From: Bacteroidales bacterium
Lineage (GTDB): Bacteria; Bacteroidota; Bacteroidia; Bacteroidales; UBA932
Length of the DNA stretch: 64,000 bases
Direction of reading: 5' to 3'
Assembly: GCA_017550525.1 (NCBI GenBank)
Contig: JAFZOU010000002.1
Coordinates: 1-64,000, forward strand
Positions 36,212 through 45,477 of the stretch are shown one piece after another (the stretch's first letter is position 1; every line of letters starts with the position of its first letter). The position numbers and the translations under genes are program-made. The notes beneath the pieces were generated by a model. The model was not told where the DNA came from. It did not search any database and worked only from the letters and a program-made list of their open reading frames with translations.

Positions 36212-37513
36212 ATGAAGAAGCGTGAACAATTTACCGGCAGGTTAGCGGTAGTGCTAGCCATGGCGGGATCGGCCATCGGCCTTGGTAATATCTGGAGATT
36301 CCCCTATCTGGTGGGCCAAAACGGAGGTGCGGCCTTTATCTTGGTATACATTATGGCTTGTGCGCTACTGGCTATTCCTGTTTTCCTGTCGGAATGCGTT
36401 ATAGGCAGGCGGAGCGGTAGCAGTACCTTTGGCGCTATGCGTAAACTTGCCCCCGGGAGCAATTACCGTTGGGCCGGGCTTGTGACCGTTATTACGCCTG
36501 TTCTTCTCCTGAGTTTTTACAGTGTTGTGGGTGGCTGGTCCGTGGATTATCTGCTGAAAGCATGCATGCTCAGGTTCACCGAGGATTCCACCGGTGTGTT
36601 CGAGAACCTTCTTTCTTCTACCTGGGAGCCCATTTTCATGCATACAGCGTTTATGGTGGGAACAGCCATCGTAATTCTTCTTGGAGTTAAGAAGGGTATC
36701 GAGAGGTTCACAAAGGTGACAATGCCGCTTCTCTTTGTCCTTATTATAATAATAGTGGTGTTCGGCCTTACACTTCCCGGTGCAGGAAAGGGCGTAGAAT
36801 ACCTTGTGAAGCCGGATTTCTCAAAGATTACCCCTTCAGTCATAACCTCTGCCATGGGACAGGCGTTCTTCTCCATGTCCCTTGGCGTAGGCACCATACT
36901 TACTTATGCGTCTTACGTGTCAAGGGAAGAGAATTTGATGGTATCGGCTGGCGGAACGGCCGTTTTTGACCTCCTGTTTGCGCTTCTTGCCGGTTTTGCA
37001 GTGATGCCGGCCGTGTTTGCGGCTGGAATTCAGCCCGGCCAGGGCCCCGGCCTTCTCTTTGACACCTTGCCGTATATCTTCTCACAGATGACTCCCTGGG
37101 TAGGTGCCGTCATTTCCATCCTGTTCTTCCTCTCCGTGCTTGTGGCGGCGCTCACCTCATCAATATCACTTCTGGAAGTGGGCGTTGCGTATCTTGTAGA
37201 AGAAAAGGGTATCAGCCGCACAAGGGCAACCATCGGCCTTGGGGCGCTAGTTTGGGCAATTGGCGTTGCCTGCTCGCTCTCCGGTGGCTTCTTTGACTTC
37301 CTTGATCACCTGTGCTCAGACTGGCTCATGCCGTTTGGAGGCCTTCTGTTTGCAATGTTCGTGGGTTGGAAAATGTCAAAGGCCGATGTTCGGGATGAGC
37401 TCACCAACTGCGGCACCCGCAACCGCGTTCTCTTTAATGTGGTGTACTTCCTTATCCGCTACATTGCCCCTATCGGCATCCTTGGAATATTCTTGACTAT
37501 CCTTCTGGGTTAA
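36212..37513 (+). CDS. Neurotransmitter:sodium symporter (NSS) family transporter
   Basis: 433 residues from MKKREQFTGR (upstream Met at 36200 overlaps the promoter). The first membrane helix holds the NSS signature GSAIGLGNIWRFPYLVGQNGG, with unwound-helix Na+ and substrate contacts as in LeuT. About 11-12 hydrophobic segments follow, including ALLAIPVFLSECVIGR and VAALTSSISLLEVGVAYL. Bacterial members import amino acids (Trp, Tyr, Leu and others) with sodium. The precise substrate is not readable from sequence. It is a single gene. Confidence 0.92.
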   Translation: MKKREQFTGRLAVVLAMAGSAIGLGNIWRFPYLVGQNGGAAFILVYIMACALLAIPVFLSECVIGRRSGSSTFGAMRKLAPGSNYRWAGLVTVITPVLLLSFYSVVGGWSVDYLLKACMLRFTEDSTGVFENLLSSTWEPIFMHTAFMVGTAIVILLGVKKGIERFTKVTMPLLFVLIIIIVVFGLTLPGAGKGVEYLVKPDFSKITPSVITSAMGQAFFSMSLGVGTILTYASYVSREENLMVSAGGTAVFDLLFALLAGFAVMPAVFAAGIQPGQGPGLLFDTLPYIFSQMTPWVGAVISILFFLSVLVAALTSSISLLEVGVAYLVEEKGISRTRATIGLGALVWAIGVACSLSGGFFDFLDHLCSDWLMPFGGLLFAMFVGWKMSKADVRDELTNCGTRNRVLFNVVYFLIRYIAPIGILGIFLTILLG

Positions 37514-37599
37514 ATAATTAATGGGTAGCTCTCTACCTAAAAACAGCGGTTTTACGGTTCCTGGCTGCCCGGGGACGTCACGGTTTCCGTAATTTTTTG

Positions 37600-37607
37600 T
37601 AATTTTG
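37600..37607 (+). promoter_or_regulatory. Bacteroidetes -7 element for mutS
   Basis: TAATTTTG, ending 7 bases before the mutS ATG. Confidence 0.5.
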
Positions 37608-37614
37608 TAATCCT

Positions 37615-40242
37615 ATGGCAAAGATTGCAGAAGATACTCCAATGCTGAAGCATTACTTCGAGGTGAAATCCCAGCACCCGGAGGCCATCCTGCTGTACAG
37701 GGTGGGAGATTTCTTTGAGTGCTATTCAGACGATGCAATCACTGCTGTAAAGGTTCTGGGGCTTGTTCAGACCAAGAAATCCAACGGAGAAAAAGGCCCC
37801 GTGGCCATGGCCGGTTTCCCGCATCATGCGTTGGAAAACTACCTCACAAAACTGGTTCGAGCCGGTTATAAAGTGGCCGTCTGTGACCAGCTGGAGGACC
37901 CCAAATTTGCCAAGAAACTTGTAAAGCGCGGCATTACGGAAATTGTTACTCCGGGTATTTCCTTCGGGGAGAATATGCTGGATGTGAAGGAAAACAATTT
38001 CCTGTGCGGCCTTACCGTTGAAAAGCACCTGTGCGGTGCCGCATTCCTGGATGTCTCCACCGGTCAGTTCCAGGTGGCGCAGGGAACACTGGATTACATA
38101 GGAACCCTTCTTGGTTCAATGAAGCCCCGTGAACTTGTGGTCCAGAGGGGCTATGAGAAGGGGCTTAAGGAGCGTTTTGGAGATTTTTACACCACGTCAA
38201 TAGACGAGTGGGCATTTGTGTATGACGCCGCCGTGGAACGCCTCAAGCGCCAGCTTGGCGTAGAAAGCCTCAAGGGCTTTGCCATTGATCCTTATCCGCT
38301 TGGCGTATGCAGCGCAGGTGCCCTGCTTGTATATCTGGAGCAGACCCAGCACACTGGCCTTAAGAATATCTGCTCAATAGGCAGGATTGATGAAGGCCGA
38401 TTCGTGTGGATGGATAAGTTCACTCTAAGGAACCTGGAAGTGTTCCAGAGTGCAGCAGGAGCCAGTGGCGTGCCGCTTGTGGAACCTCTTGATAAGTGTT
38501 CCACGCCCATGGGCGCCCGTATGCTAAGGAACTGGCTGGCAATGCCCATAATGGACATCAAGGAACTCAATGCCCGCTATGATATTGTGGAACACTTTGT
38601 GGGCGCTCCGGAACTTCTGGAGGCAACCCAGGAAGACCTTGGAAAGCTTGGTGACATAGAGCGTATCCTCGGCCGCATTGCTTCCGGAAAGGCCATGCCC
38701 CGCGAGGTAATGCAGCTAGGAAGGGCCCTGGCGTTATCGGCCCCCATCAGAGAGAGACTGGCCGATGGTCCAGAATCCCTTACAAAACTCCTCAAAGGGA
38801 TGAAGAACTGCGCCGCCCTGGTGAAGGAAATCCAGCGCGTAATGGACCCGGAACCTGCAATTCAGATTGGTAAGGGCCCCGTTATCGGCCCCGGAGTGGA
38901 TGCGGAACTTGATGAACTGAGGAGCCTTAGCGCCGGAGGCAAGGATTACCTTCTTCAGATGCAGCAGAGGGAGGCCGAAAGAACAGGCATAAGCTCCCTT
39001 AAAATAGCCTACAACAACGTTTTTGGCTATTATATAGAAGTGCGTAACGCGTATAAGGACCAGGTCCCGCCGGAGTGGATCCGTAAGCAGACTCTGGTAA
39101 ATGCGGAGCGTTATATAACCGAGGAACTCAAGGAATACGAGGAAAAGATTCTTACCGCAGAAGATAAGATCCTGGCAATAGAACAGAGCCTGTTCACAAA
39201 GCTCATTGTAGATATCCAGAAGTTCATTCCGGACATCCAGACAAACAGCCACATCCTTGCCAAACTGGATGTTCTGGCGGGTTTTGCGGAACAGGCCGTC
39301 CAGATGAATTACTGCCGCCCGGAAATGAACGACTCAAAGGTCCTGGATATACGTCAAGGCAGGCACCCGGTCATTGAAACCCTCATGCCCGCCGGAGAGG
39401 AATATGTTCCCAATGACGTATATCTGGATGCCGATTCCCAGCAGATTATAATCCTCACGGGCCCCAACATGGCCGGTAAGAGCGCCCTCCTGCGCCAGAC
39501 CGCCCTCATCGTGCTTATGGCCCAGTGTGGTTCGTTTGTCCCGGCAGCCGAGGCCCACATTGGCTATTTTGACAAGATTTTCACCCGCGTAGGCGCTTCT
39601 GACAACATTTCCCGCGGAGAATCCACCTTTATGGTAGAGATGCTGGAAACGGCAATGATCCTGAACAACCTCAGTGCAAGGTCCCTGATTCTTCTTGATG
39701 AAATCGGCCGAGGAACATCTACCTACGACGGTATGTCAATTGCCCGCGGAATAGTGGAATTCATCCACGAATACGGCAAGGGCGCCAAAACCCTTTTTGC
39801 CACCCATTATCATGAACTCAATGACCTGGAAGGCATCTTCCCCCGCGTGAAGAACTTCCACGTTGCCGTGAAGGAAGTGGGCAAGGAGGTTATTTTCCTC
39901 CGTAAGCTCCGTGAAGGCGGCACGGCCCACAGTTTTGGTATCCACGTTGCCCGTATGGCCGGCATGCCGCAGCAGGTCCTGGAAAGCGCTGAGCGCACAC
40001 TGAAGGCCCTTGAAAACAGCCAGGCTCTGGAAAAAATAGGGGCCCTCACGCCCGTGAAGCCCCATAACGTGAAGGAAGGCCGCGTAGAGAGGGACGGCTC
40101 CATCCAGCTTTCTATGTTCCAGCTGGACGATCCCCTTCTGGAATCCCTCCGTGACCGTCTCAATTCCGTAGACCTCAACAACCTCACCCCGCTTCAGGCC
40201 TTCGATCTCCTGAGGGCAATGAAGGAGGAACTGGGAATCTGA
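37615..40242 (+). CDS. mutS: DNA mismatch-repair protein MutS
   Basis: 875 residues. The mismatch-reading N-terminal motif is GDFFECY (the F-x-E wedge, here Phe-Phe-Glu). The connector, lever and clamp domains follow, then the ATPase with Walker A GPNMAGKS (about 617-624), STFMVEMLE, Walker B LILLDEIGRGTST and the His of ATHYHEL. It recognises mismatches and recruits MutL. Full length. It is the first gene of a tight run: its stop overlaps the next start by one base (TGATG). Confidence 0.97.
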   Translation: MAKIAEDTPMLKHYFEVKSQHPEAILLYRVGDFFECYSDDAITAVKVLGLVQTKKSNGEKGPVAMAGFPHHALENYLTKLVRAGYKVAVCDQLEDPKFAKKLVKRGITEIVTPGISFGENMLDVKENNFLCGLTVEKHLCGAAFLDVSTGQFQVAQGTLDYIGTLLGSMKPRELVVQRGYEKGLKERFGDFYTTSIDEWAFVYDAAVERLKRQLGVESLKGFAIDPYPLGVCSAGALLVYLEQTQHTGLKNICSIGRIDEGRFVWMDKFTLRNLEVFQSAAGASGVPLVEPLDKCSTPMGARMLRNWLAMPIMDIKELNARYDIVEHFVGAPELLEATQEDLGKLGDIERILGRIASGKAMPREVMQLGRALALSAPIRERLADGPESLTKLLKGMKNCAALVKEIQRVMDPEPAIQIGKGPVIGPGVDAELDELRSLSAGGKDYLLQMQQREAERTGISSLKIAYNNVFGYYIEVRNAYKDQVPPEWIRKQTLVNAERYITEELKEYEEKILTAEDKILAIEQSLFTKLIVDIQKFIPDIQTNSHILAKLDVLAGFAEQAVQMNYCRPEMNDSKVLDIRQGRHPVIETLMPAGEEYVPNDVYLDADSQQIIILTGPNMAGKSALLRQTALIVLMAQCGSFVPAAEAHIGYFDKIFTRVGASDNISRGESTFMVEMLETAMILNNLSARSLILLDEIGRGTSTYDGMSIARGIVEFIHEYGKGAKTLFATHYHELNDLEGIFPRVKNFHVAVKEVGKEVIFLRKLREGGTAHSFGIHVARMAGMPQQVLESAERTLKALENSQALEKIGALTPVKPHNVKEGRVERDGSIQLSMFQLDDPLLESLRDRLNSVDLNNLTPLQAFDLLRAMKEELGI

Positions 40243-41573
40243 TGCGCCGCGTACTTGTAATATCGTATTATTGGCCGCCGTCCGGCGGGTCAGGCGTTCA
40301 GCGTTGGGTGAAGTTTGTGAAGTACCTGCCCACTGAGGGCTGGGAACCGGTGGTGTTTGCGCCTCGCAATGCCGATTACCCGGCGCTTGACCCAAGCCTC
40401 GGAAAGGAAGTGCCGGCCGATATTGAGGTTATCCGCGGAAAAATCTGGGAACCCTACGCCGCCTATCGCAAACTCACGGGCGCAAAAAGCACGGAAGTAA
40501 CGGAGATCTCCAGTGGCAAAAAGACCTTCAAGCAGCGCCTGAGCCTTTGGATAAGGGCAAATCTCTTTGTTCCGGACCCCCGTGTGGGCTGGGTGAAGCC
40601 AAGCGTGAAAACGCTCAAGGAATACCTTCAGGGGCATCCTGTGGATGCAATTGTAACCACGGGGCCGCCTCATTCCGTGCACCTTATCGGCCAGAAACTC
40701 CATAAGAAAACGGGGATTCCCTGGATTCCGGATTTCCGTGATCCCTGGAGCCGGATGTATTACCTTAGGTATCTCCCCATGACCGCAGCCACCTGGCGGA
40801 AGCTCCGTGCCCAGGAGCAGTCAGTTCTGGATGATTGCACCACCGTTCTCACCTGCACTCCGCTGGTTCAGGAAGAGTTTGAGGCCCAGACCAAAACGCC
40901 CGTGGCAATGATAACCAACGGCTACGATGAAGAGGATTTCATGGGTCCCGCTCCCAAGGCCGATGAACATTTCAACATAACCCACACCGGTCTTTTTGCG
41001 GCCGATGGCAACCCGCTCACTCTCTGGAAAGTACTGGAGAAAATGGCGGCTTCCGTGCCGGGCTTCCGTGAAGACCTCCGCATCCGCCTTGTGGGAAAAG
41101 TGGACATGGAGGTATTGGAAGCCATAAAAGCAGCCGGTCTGGAGGATAATTTAGTGGCACTTGGCCCCACAGACCACGCCACGGCAGTGAGGGAGCAGCG
41201 GTCTGCCAGCCTTCTCATCCTGCCACTCCGGAATGACCCCCTGTACAGGCCCATCCTTCCCGGAAAACTTTTCGAGTACCTGGCTTCGCGCCGTCCCATC
41301 CTTGGAATAGGCCAGGAAGACGGCGCAATGGCCCGCGTAATTGGTGACGCAAAGGCCGGCATTACGGCCGATTGGAATGAGTCCGCCGCAATGAGAGCCT
41401 TCATCGCCAATGCCTGGCAACAGCATTGCGATGGCGGTGTTCCTGAGACAAAGGGCAATATCGGCCAATATTCCCGCCGCGCTACAACCCATCAGCTTGC
41501 GGCCCTCCTGAATAAAGTAACTTCCTCCTGTCATCCTGAGCGTAGCGAAGGATCTCAAAACAATATTGAATGA
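40242..41573 (+). CDS. Glycosyltransferase, GT-B fold (GT4-like)
   Basis: 443 residues. The N-terminus SYYWPPSGGSGVQRWVKFVKYL matches the Gly-rich donor/acceptor loop of GT4 enzymes; the C-terminal domain has PILPGKLFEYLASRRPILGIG, the usual nucleotide-sugar-binding region. It probably adds a sugar to a cell-surface polysaccharide or lipid-linked chain in the cytosol. The last residues, CHPERSEGS and onward, are encoded by a dispersed repeat (41529-41555), so the natural C-terminus has been replaced or extended. The gene overlaps mutS by 1 base and the next gene by 4 (ATGA). Confidence 0.88.
   Translation: MRRVLVISYYWPPSGGSGVQRWVKFVKYLPTEGWEPVVFAPRNADYPALDPSLGKEVPADIEVIRGKIWEPYAAYRKLTGAKSTEVTEISSGKKTFKQRLSLWIRANLFVPDPRVGWVKPSVKTLKEYLQGHPVDAIVTTGPPHSVHLIGQKLHKKTGIPWIPDFRDPWSRMYYLRYLPMTAATWRKLRAQEQSVLDDCTTVLTCTPLVQEEFEAQTKTPVAMITNGYDEEDFMGPAPKADEHFNITHTGLFAADGNPLTLWKVLEKMAASVPGFREDLRIRLVGKVDMEVLEAIKAAGLEDNLVALGPTDHATAVREQRSASLLILPLRNDPLYRPILPGKLFEYLASRRPILGIGQEDGAMARVIGDAKAGITADWNESAAMRAFIANAWQQHCDGGVPETKGNIGQYSRRATTHQLAALLNKVTSSCHPERSEGSQNNIE
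41529..41555 (+). repeat. Dispersed repeat inside the glycosyltransferase gene
   Basis: TGTCATCCTGAGCGTAGCGA and onward, the same family as 3722-3805. Here it is read in frame as CHPERSEGS and contributes the end of the glycosyltransferase. Confidence 0.85.
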
Positions 41574-44137
41574 AACCCATACTGAAGAAGATTGCCGCAG
41601 CCGTTGGCGTTGTGGTGCTTTTCCTTGTGCTGAGCTACGGCTTTGTGCCAAAAGTACTTGAAGGAAAGATAGTTAACCAGAGCGATATCTCCGGGTATAT
41701 CGGCATGTCCCATGAGATGACTCAGTGGAACAAGGCCCACCCCGACGACCCTGCGTATTGGTCCGATTCAATGTTTGGCGGCATGCCCACTACGGCCATT
41801 GCCGCGCCCACAAAGGGAGACTGCACTCAGTGGATTTACAAACTCCTAATGCTTGGGAAGCGCCCCGCCACATACCTCTTTGTGACGCTTCTGGGCGCGT
41901 TTTTACTGTTTCTGGCACTTGGCGTAAGCTGGCCAGTGGCCATTGGCGGCGCCATAGCCGTGGCCTTCTGCAGTTACAATTTCCAGATTATCCAGGTGGG
42001 GCACAACACCAAGATGCAGGCTATAGCCTTCATGCCCTGGGTCCTTGCTGCGCTTGTGTACACCTATAGGGATGCCCGATCGGGGTCGGGCATGACGTCC
42101 CCCGTCATTCCCGGCTTGACCGGGAATCTCCTGCGGCCCCTCCTTGGTGCCACGCTCTTCGGCCTGGCCCTCAGCATGCAGATTAAGGCAAACCACCAGC
42201 AAATCACCTACTACCTTGCCATAATGGTGCTGCTTTACGCTGTGGCGGAATTCATCCACACCATAAAGAGCAAGGAGTGGAAGCGGTTTTGGATAGCATC
42301 GGCCCTCCTTCTTGTGCTTGGCGGGGCGGGAATCGCAACCAATGTGAATAAGCTCCTGCCGCTGGCAAAATATACCCCCAACACCATGAGGGGCGGATCT
42401 GAGCTATCCAAGGAAGGCGCCAACTCCAAGGGCCTGGACCTTGATTACGCAACGGCCTGGAGTTACGGCTGGGAAGAGCTTCCCAACATGCTCATCCCCA
42501 ATTTCAACGGCGGTTCTTCCTCCGGTGCCGTGAATCCGGATAAGTCCGAGACCATCCAGCTTCTTAAAAAATACGGTCAGAAGAACCTCCGTGAAACCGC
42601 AAAGGCGCTGCCTCTCTACTGGGGCCCCCAGCCTTTTACCGCAGGCCCTATGTACATGGGTGCAATAGCTATCTTCCTCTTTGTTCTGGGCCTTGGCCTT
42701 TATAAAGGCAGGGAAAAATGGTGGCTCCTTGCGGCAACCATAATAGCCATCCTGATGGCCGTGGGCAGCCATTTCATGGCGTTTACCGAGTTCTGCTTCA
42801 AGTATTTGCCGCTTTACAACAAGTTCCGGACGGTCTCTATGGCGCTGGTTGTCCTTCAGGTGTCCCTGCCGGTTCTTGGCTTCCTTACGCTGGACCGTAT
42901 AATCCGTGAGGAATATAGTAAAAAAGAACTATTTAAGGCCAGCTGGATAGCCCTGGCGGTCACTGGCGGCTTCTGCTTCCTGTGCTGGTTGGCGCCGGGC
43001 ATGTTCGGCAGTTTCTCCGGAGCCTCCGACGAATCCATGCAGGATATTCTAGTAGACGCGCTGATTAAAGACCGCATAGCCCTCTTCCGGGCCGATGCCA
43101 TCCGCTCGCTCCTCCTCATCCTTGCATCATTTGCCCTTCTTTTCTGGGCATTCAACCCCAAGGGCCAGACAGAGCACGCCAAGGCCTTTGCCGGTTATGG
43201 CCGTAAATGGGTGGCAGCCGTGTGCATCTGCCTGTTTGCTGCATTGGATCTTTTTGCCGCCGGAAAGCGCTACCTCAATGCCGATGATTTTGTGACCCCC
43301 AAGGACTTCAACAAGCCTTTTGCTGAGCGTCCTGTGGACAAGATCATACTTGAGGATACGGACCCTCAATACCGCGTCCTGGATATCACAGTCAACGTTT
43401 TCAACAGTTCCGTGCCCAGTTACAGGCATAAAAACGTGGGCGGCTATTCCCCGGCAAAGCTGCAGCGCTACCAGGATCTCATAGACCATTATCTCACGGG
43501 AGAGATCAACGGCATCTACAAGGCTCTTGGGGACGCCGAAACCCTTGATGACGTTGCCGCGTATATGGCCGATAACACCCCCGTCCTCAACGCCCTCAAC
43601 ACGCGTTACCTCATTGTGGACAGTAAATATCCGCCCGTAGAGAACTACGCCGCCTTAGGGCCCGCGTGGTTTGTGGAGAGCGTTGTTCCCGCCGAAACTC
43701 CCGACGAGGAGATTGCCCTTATCGGCAAGGTGGACCTCCGGACGCAGGCTGTTGTAGACGCCCGGTCGGTGCCCTCCGCCCCTTCCGTCATTCCCGGCCT
43801 GACCGGGAATCTGGAAATGACCTCCTACACCCCCAATGAGGTCCGTTACAGCTACTCCACCCCTCAGGACCGCGTGGCCGTTTTCAGCGAAGTCTACTAC
43901 CCCAATGGCTGGACCGCCACCGTAGACGGAGAGCCCCTGGACATCTTCCGGGCCGATTGGACCCTTCGCGGCGCCCTCCTTCCTGCCGGAGACCATGAGG
44001 TGGTGATGCGCTTCGCTCCTCAGAGCTATAAGACAGGCGCAACGGTATCACTCATTGCGTCCCTGCTGCTTCTGCTTCTGTTGGCCTTGGCCGTGGTACT
44101 GAGTACGTGCGTTTTACCCAGAAAATGCACACGATGA
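41570..44137 (+). CDS. YfhO-like multi-spanning membrane protein
   Basis: 855 residues. A long N-terminal part carries about a dozen hydrophobic helices (VVVLFLVLSYGFVPKV and others) with the soluble loop SDISGYIGMSHEMTQW, typical of Bacteroidetes YfhO-family proteins. The C-terminal region is soluble and ends with another helix (VSLIASLLLLLLLALAVVL). YfhO proteins resemble GT-C glycosyltransferases and are thought to glycosylate cell-wall polymers; here it follows a glycosyltransferase with a 4-base overlap. Two palindromic repeats (42071-42129 and 43787-43812) are inserted in frame and both encode VIPGLTGNL. Confidence 0.85.
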   Translation: MKPILKKIAAAVGVVVLFLVLSYGFVPKVLEGKIVNQSDISGYIGMSHEMTQWNKAHPDDPAYWSDSMFGGMPTTAIAAPTKGDCTQWIYKLLMLGKRPATYLFVTLLGAFLLFLALGVSWPVAIGGAIAVAFCSYNFQIIQVGHNTKMQAIAFMPWVLAALVYTYRDARSGSGMTSPVIPGLTGNLLRPLLGATLFGLALSMQIKANHQQITYYLAIMVLLYAVAEFIHTIKSKEWKRFWIASALLLVLGGAGIATNVNKLLPLAKYTPNTMRGGSELSKEGANSKGLDLDYATAWSYGWEELPNMLIPNFNGGSSSGAVNPDKSETIQLLKKYGQKNLRETAKALPLYWGPQPFTAGPMYMGAIAIFLFVLGLGLYKGREKWWLLAATIIAILMAVGSHFMAFTEFCFKYLPLYNKFRTVSMALVVLQVSLPVLGFLTLDRIIREEYSKKELFKASWIALAVTGGFCFLCWLAPGMFGSFSGASDESMQDILVDALIKDRIALFRADAIRSLLLILASFALLFWAFNPKGQTEHAKAFAGYGRKWVAAVCICLFAALDLFAAGKRYLNADDFVTPKDFNKPFAERPVDKIILEDTDPQYRVLDITVNVFNSSVPSYRHKNVGGYSPAKLQRYQDLIDHYLTGEINGIYKALGDAETLDDVAAYMADNTPVLNALNTRYLIVDSKYPPVENYAALGPAWFVESVVPAETPDEEIALIGKVDLRTQAVVDARSVPSAPSVIPGLTGNLEMTSYTPNEVRYSYSTPQDRVAVFSEVYYPNGWTATVDGEPLDIFRADWTLRGALLPAGDHEVVMRFAPQSYKTGATVSLIASLLLLLLLALAVVLSTCVLPRKCTR
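42071..42129. repeat. Inverted pair of palindromic repeats inside the YfhO-like gene
   Basis: 42104-42129 reads GTCATTCCCGGCTTGACCGG and onward, itself a palindrome (CCCGG...CCGGG). 42071-42096 is a diverged copy in the opposite direction. Together they add roughly 20 residues (ARSGSGMTSPVIPGLTGNL) in a loop between membrane helices. Confidence 0.82.
43787..43812 (+). repeat. Palindromic repeat, second in-frame copy in the YfhO-like gene
   Basis: Identical to 42104-42129 except for one base (GGCTTGACC against GGCCTGACC) and read in the same frame as VIPGLTGNL. Confidence 0.85.
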
Positions 44138-44196
44138 GTACCAGATAGTACTGTGCACGTGCATTTAACCCCCAAAGTGAACGCGGTGAGTACCAA
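44107..44196 (+). repeat. Imperfect tandem duplication at the rnhB start
   Basis: About 38 bases from 44107 and from 44159 match at roughly 30 positions (GTGCRTTTWACCC...RTGAGTACCA), a 52-base period. The first copy carries ATGAGTACC followed closely by a stop; the second carries GTGAGTACC at 44186, the likely rnhB start. Confidence 0.6.
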
Positions 44197-44809
44197 GACA
44201 CCCAACCTGAAGCCATATCTTGAGCCCGGAAGGCTGGAAGCCGGCTGCGACGAAGCCGGCCGCGGCCCCCTGGCCGGGCCCGTTTATGCTGCTGCAGTAA
44301 TACTGCCGCCGGATTTCTTCCATCCGCTCCTCAACGACTCCAAACAGATGACGGAAAAAGCCCGTGAAGAGCTTCGTCCCATCATTGAGAAAGAGGCTGT
44401 CGCATGGGCCGTTGAGGCTGTATCGGCCCGGGAAATAGATGAGCTCAACATCCTCTGGGCATCCGTTACAGGTATGCAGAGGGCAGTGACAAGGCTAAAT
44501 CCAAAGCCGGAATTCCTCCTTATTGACGGAAATAAATTCCGCCCTTTCCAGGGCTACGGCTTCAAGGATTTCCAGACCGTGGTTCACGGAGACGCCACCT
44601 ACGCCAGCATTGCAGCAGCCTCCGTCCTTGCCAAAACCTACCGTGACGATTTTATGAGAAAAATAGCCCAGGAATATCCCCAGTACGGTTGGGACCGCAA
44701 TATGGGCTATCCCACGGCAGAGCATATAGAAGCAATCCGGCGCCACGGCTATACGCCATGGCACCGGAAAAGCTTTCACGTAAAGGAGCTGGAGCCGTCT
44801 CTCTTTTAG
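44186..44809 (+). CDS. rnhB: Ribonuclease HII
   Basis: 207 residues from the GTG of VSTKTPNLKPYLEPG; other in-frame GTG codons lie at 44153 and 44159. The start is chosen because homologues begin shortly before the 'LEAGCDEAGRGPLAGPV' motif and because the duplicated upstream copy has ATG in the same place. Catalytic acids are in GCDEAGRG (Asp-Glu) and in the FLLIDGNKF and GDATYASIAAASVLAKTYRD segments. It removes ribonucleotides and RNA from DNA. The 3' end overlaps the convergent gene by 4 bases. Confidence 0.93.
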   Translation: MSTKTPNLKPYLEPGRLEAGCDEAGRGPLAGPVYAAAVILPPDFFHPLLNDSKQMTEKAREELRPIIEKEAVAWAVEAVSAREIDELNILWASVTGMQRAVTRLNPKPEFLLIDGNKFRPFQGYGFKDFQTVVHGDATYASIAAASVLAKTYRDDFMRKIAQEYPQYGWDRNMGYPTAEHIEAIRRHGYTPWHRKSFHVKELEPSLF

Positions 44810-45474
44810 ATCCTGAAAGAAAGGCCGGCAGAGATGATTCCAGGGCCCTGGAATCCCTTGGGGAAGGCGTAGCGGGCTACAAATCCAATTGAGTCGTACC
44901 AGATCATAGCCTTCACGTCCAGATGGAAATAACCGCCGCCGCGGTTGATGCGGAGGTTCTCCGTGTGGCGGATATTGTCCGACACCCACTCGTTCTTATA
45001 GGTATCCCATCCAAAACCGGGGCTTGCGATGAGAGCGGCAGACCACTTGGAGTCTCCGAATTTCTGGATATAGCCAACTGGGAAAGTGTAGGCTATATTG
45101 GTATAGTTGTTCTTGCTTTCCACAACCGAAGGCCTGACTTCAATTTCGTTGTTGATGACGGCAAAACTGTACCCGGGCTTCAGGAAGCCAAAATCGAAGG
45201 ACATTTCCAGAAGGCCAAGCGTGAACCGGCCGTTTTTCCAGGGGTTGAAACCAATGTGGAGGGCAGAGAAATTAAGTCCCCAGCCATTATGATTAACGCC
45301 CTCGGGGGCACCAAGGAAATAGTTGTAGGTGAAGTTGGTGTACACGAACGAAGACAGGAAATCGTCTTCCCGGCTCTCAATCTGATCTTCCCAGTCGTCC
45401 AGGATTTTGGATTCCTGTGCAAAGGCGCCAAAGCAAAGGCCGAGGGCCGCCAGAATGGCAAAAACTTTCTTCAT
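44806..45474 (-). CDS. Small outer-membrane beta-barrel protein
   Basis: 222 residues. The signal peptide ends near CFGAFAQ. A short charged stretch (ILDDWEDQIESREDD) comes before alternating strands such as GWGLNFSALHIGFNPWKNGRFTLGL, ending in GIISAGLSFRI. This is the appearance of an 8-10-strand barrel common in Bacteroidales. No known family is assigned. It follows the S46 peptidase gene after 3 bases, so the two should share a transcript. Confidence 0.75.
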   Translation of the reverse strand: MKKVFAILAALGLCFGAFAQESKILDDWEDQIESREDDFLSSFVYTNFTYNYFLGAPEGVNHNGWGLNFSALHIGFNPWKNGRFTLGLLEMSFDFGFLKPGYSFAVINNEIEVRPSVVESKNNYTNIAYTFPVGYIQKFGDSKWSAALIASPGFGWDTYKNEWVSDNIRHTENLRINRGGGYFHLDVKAMIWYDSIGFVARYAFPKGFQGPGIISAGLSFRI

Positions 45475-45477
45475 GGG

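Noticed and set aside
36190-36290. GGCCGAT motif as a Chi or KOPS polar sequence
   Set aside because: The two orientations are about equal (roughly 50 and 44) across regions of both gene directions, so there is no strand polarity.
42071-43812. CRISPR array
   Set aside because: Only isolated palindromic copies 1.7 kb apart, with no regular spacers and no cas gene.
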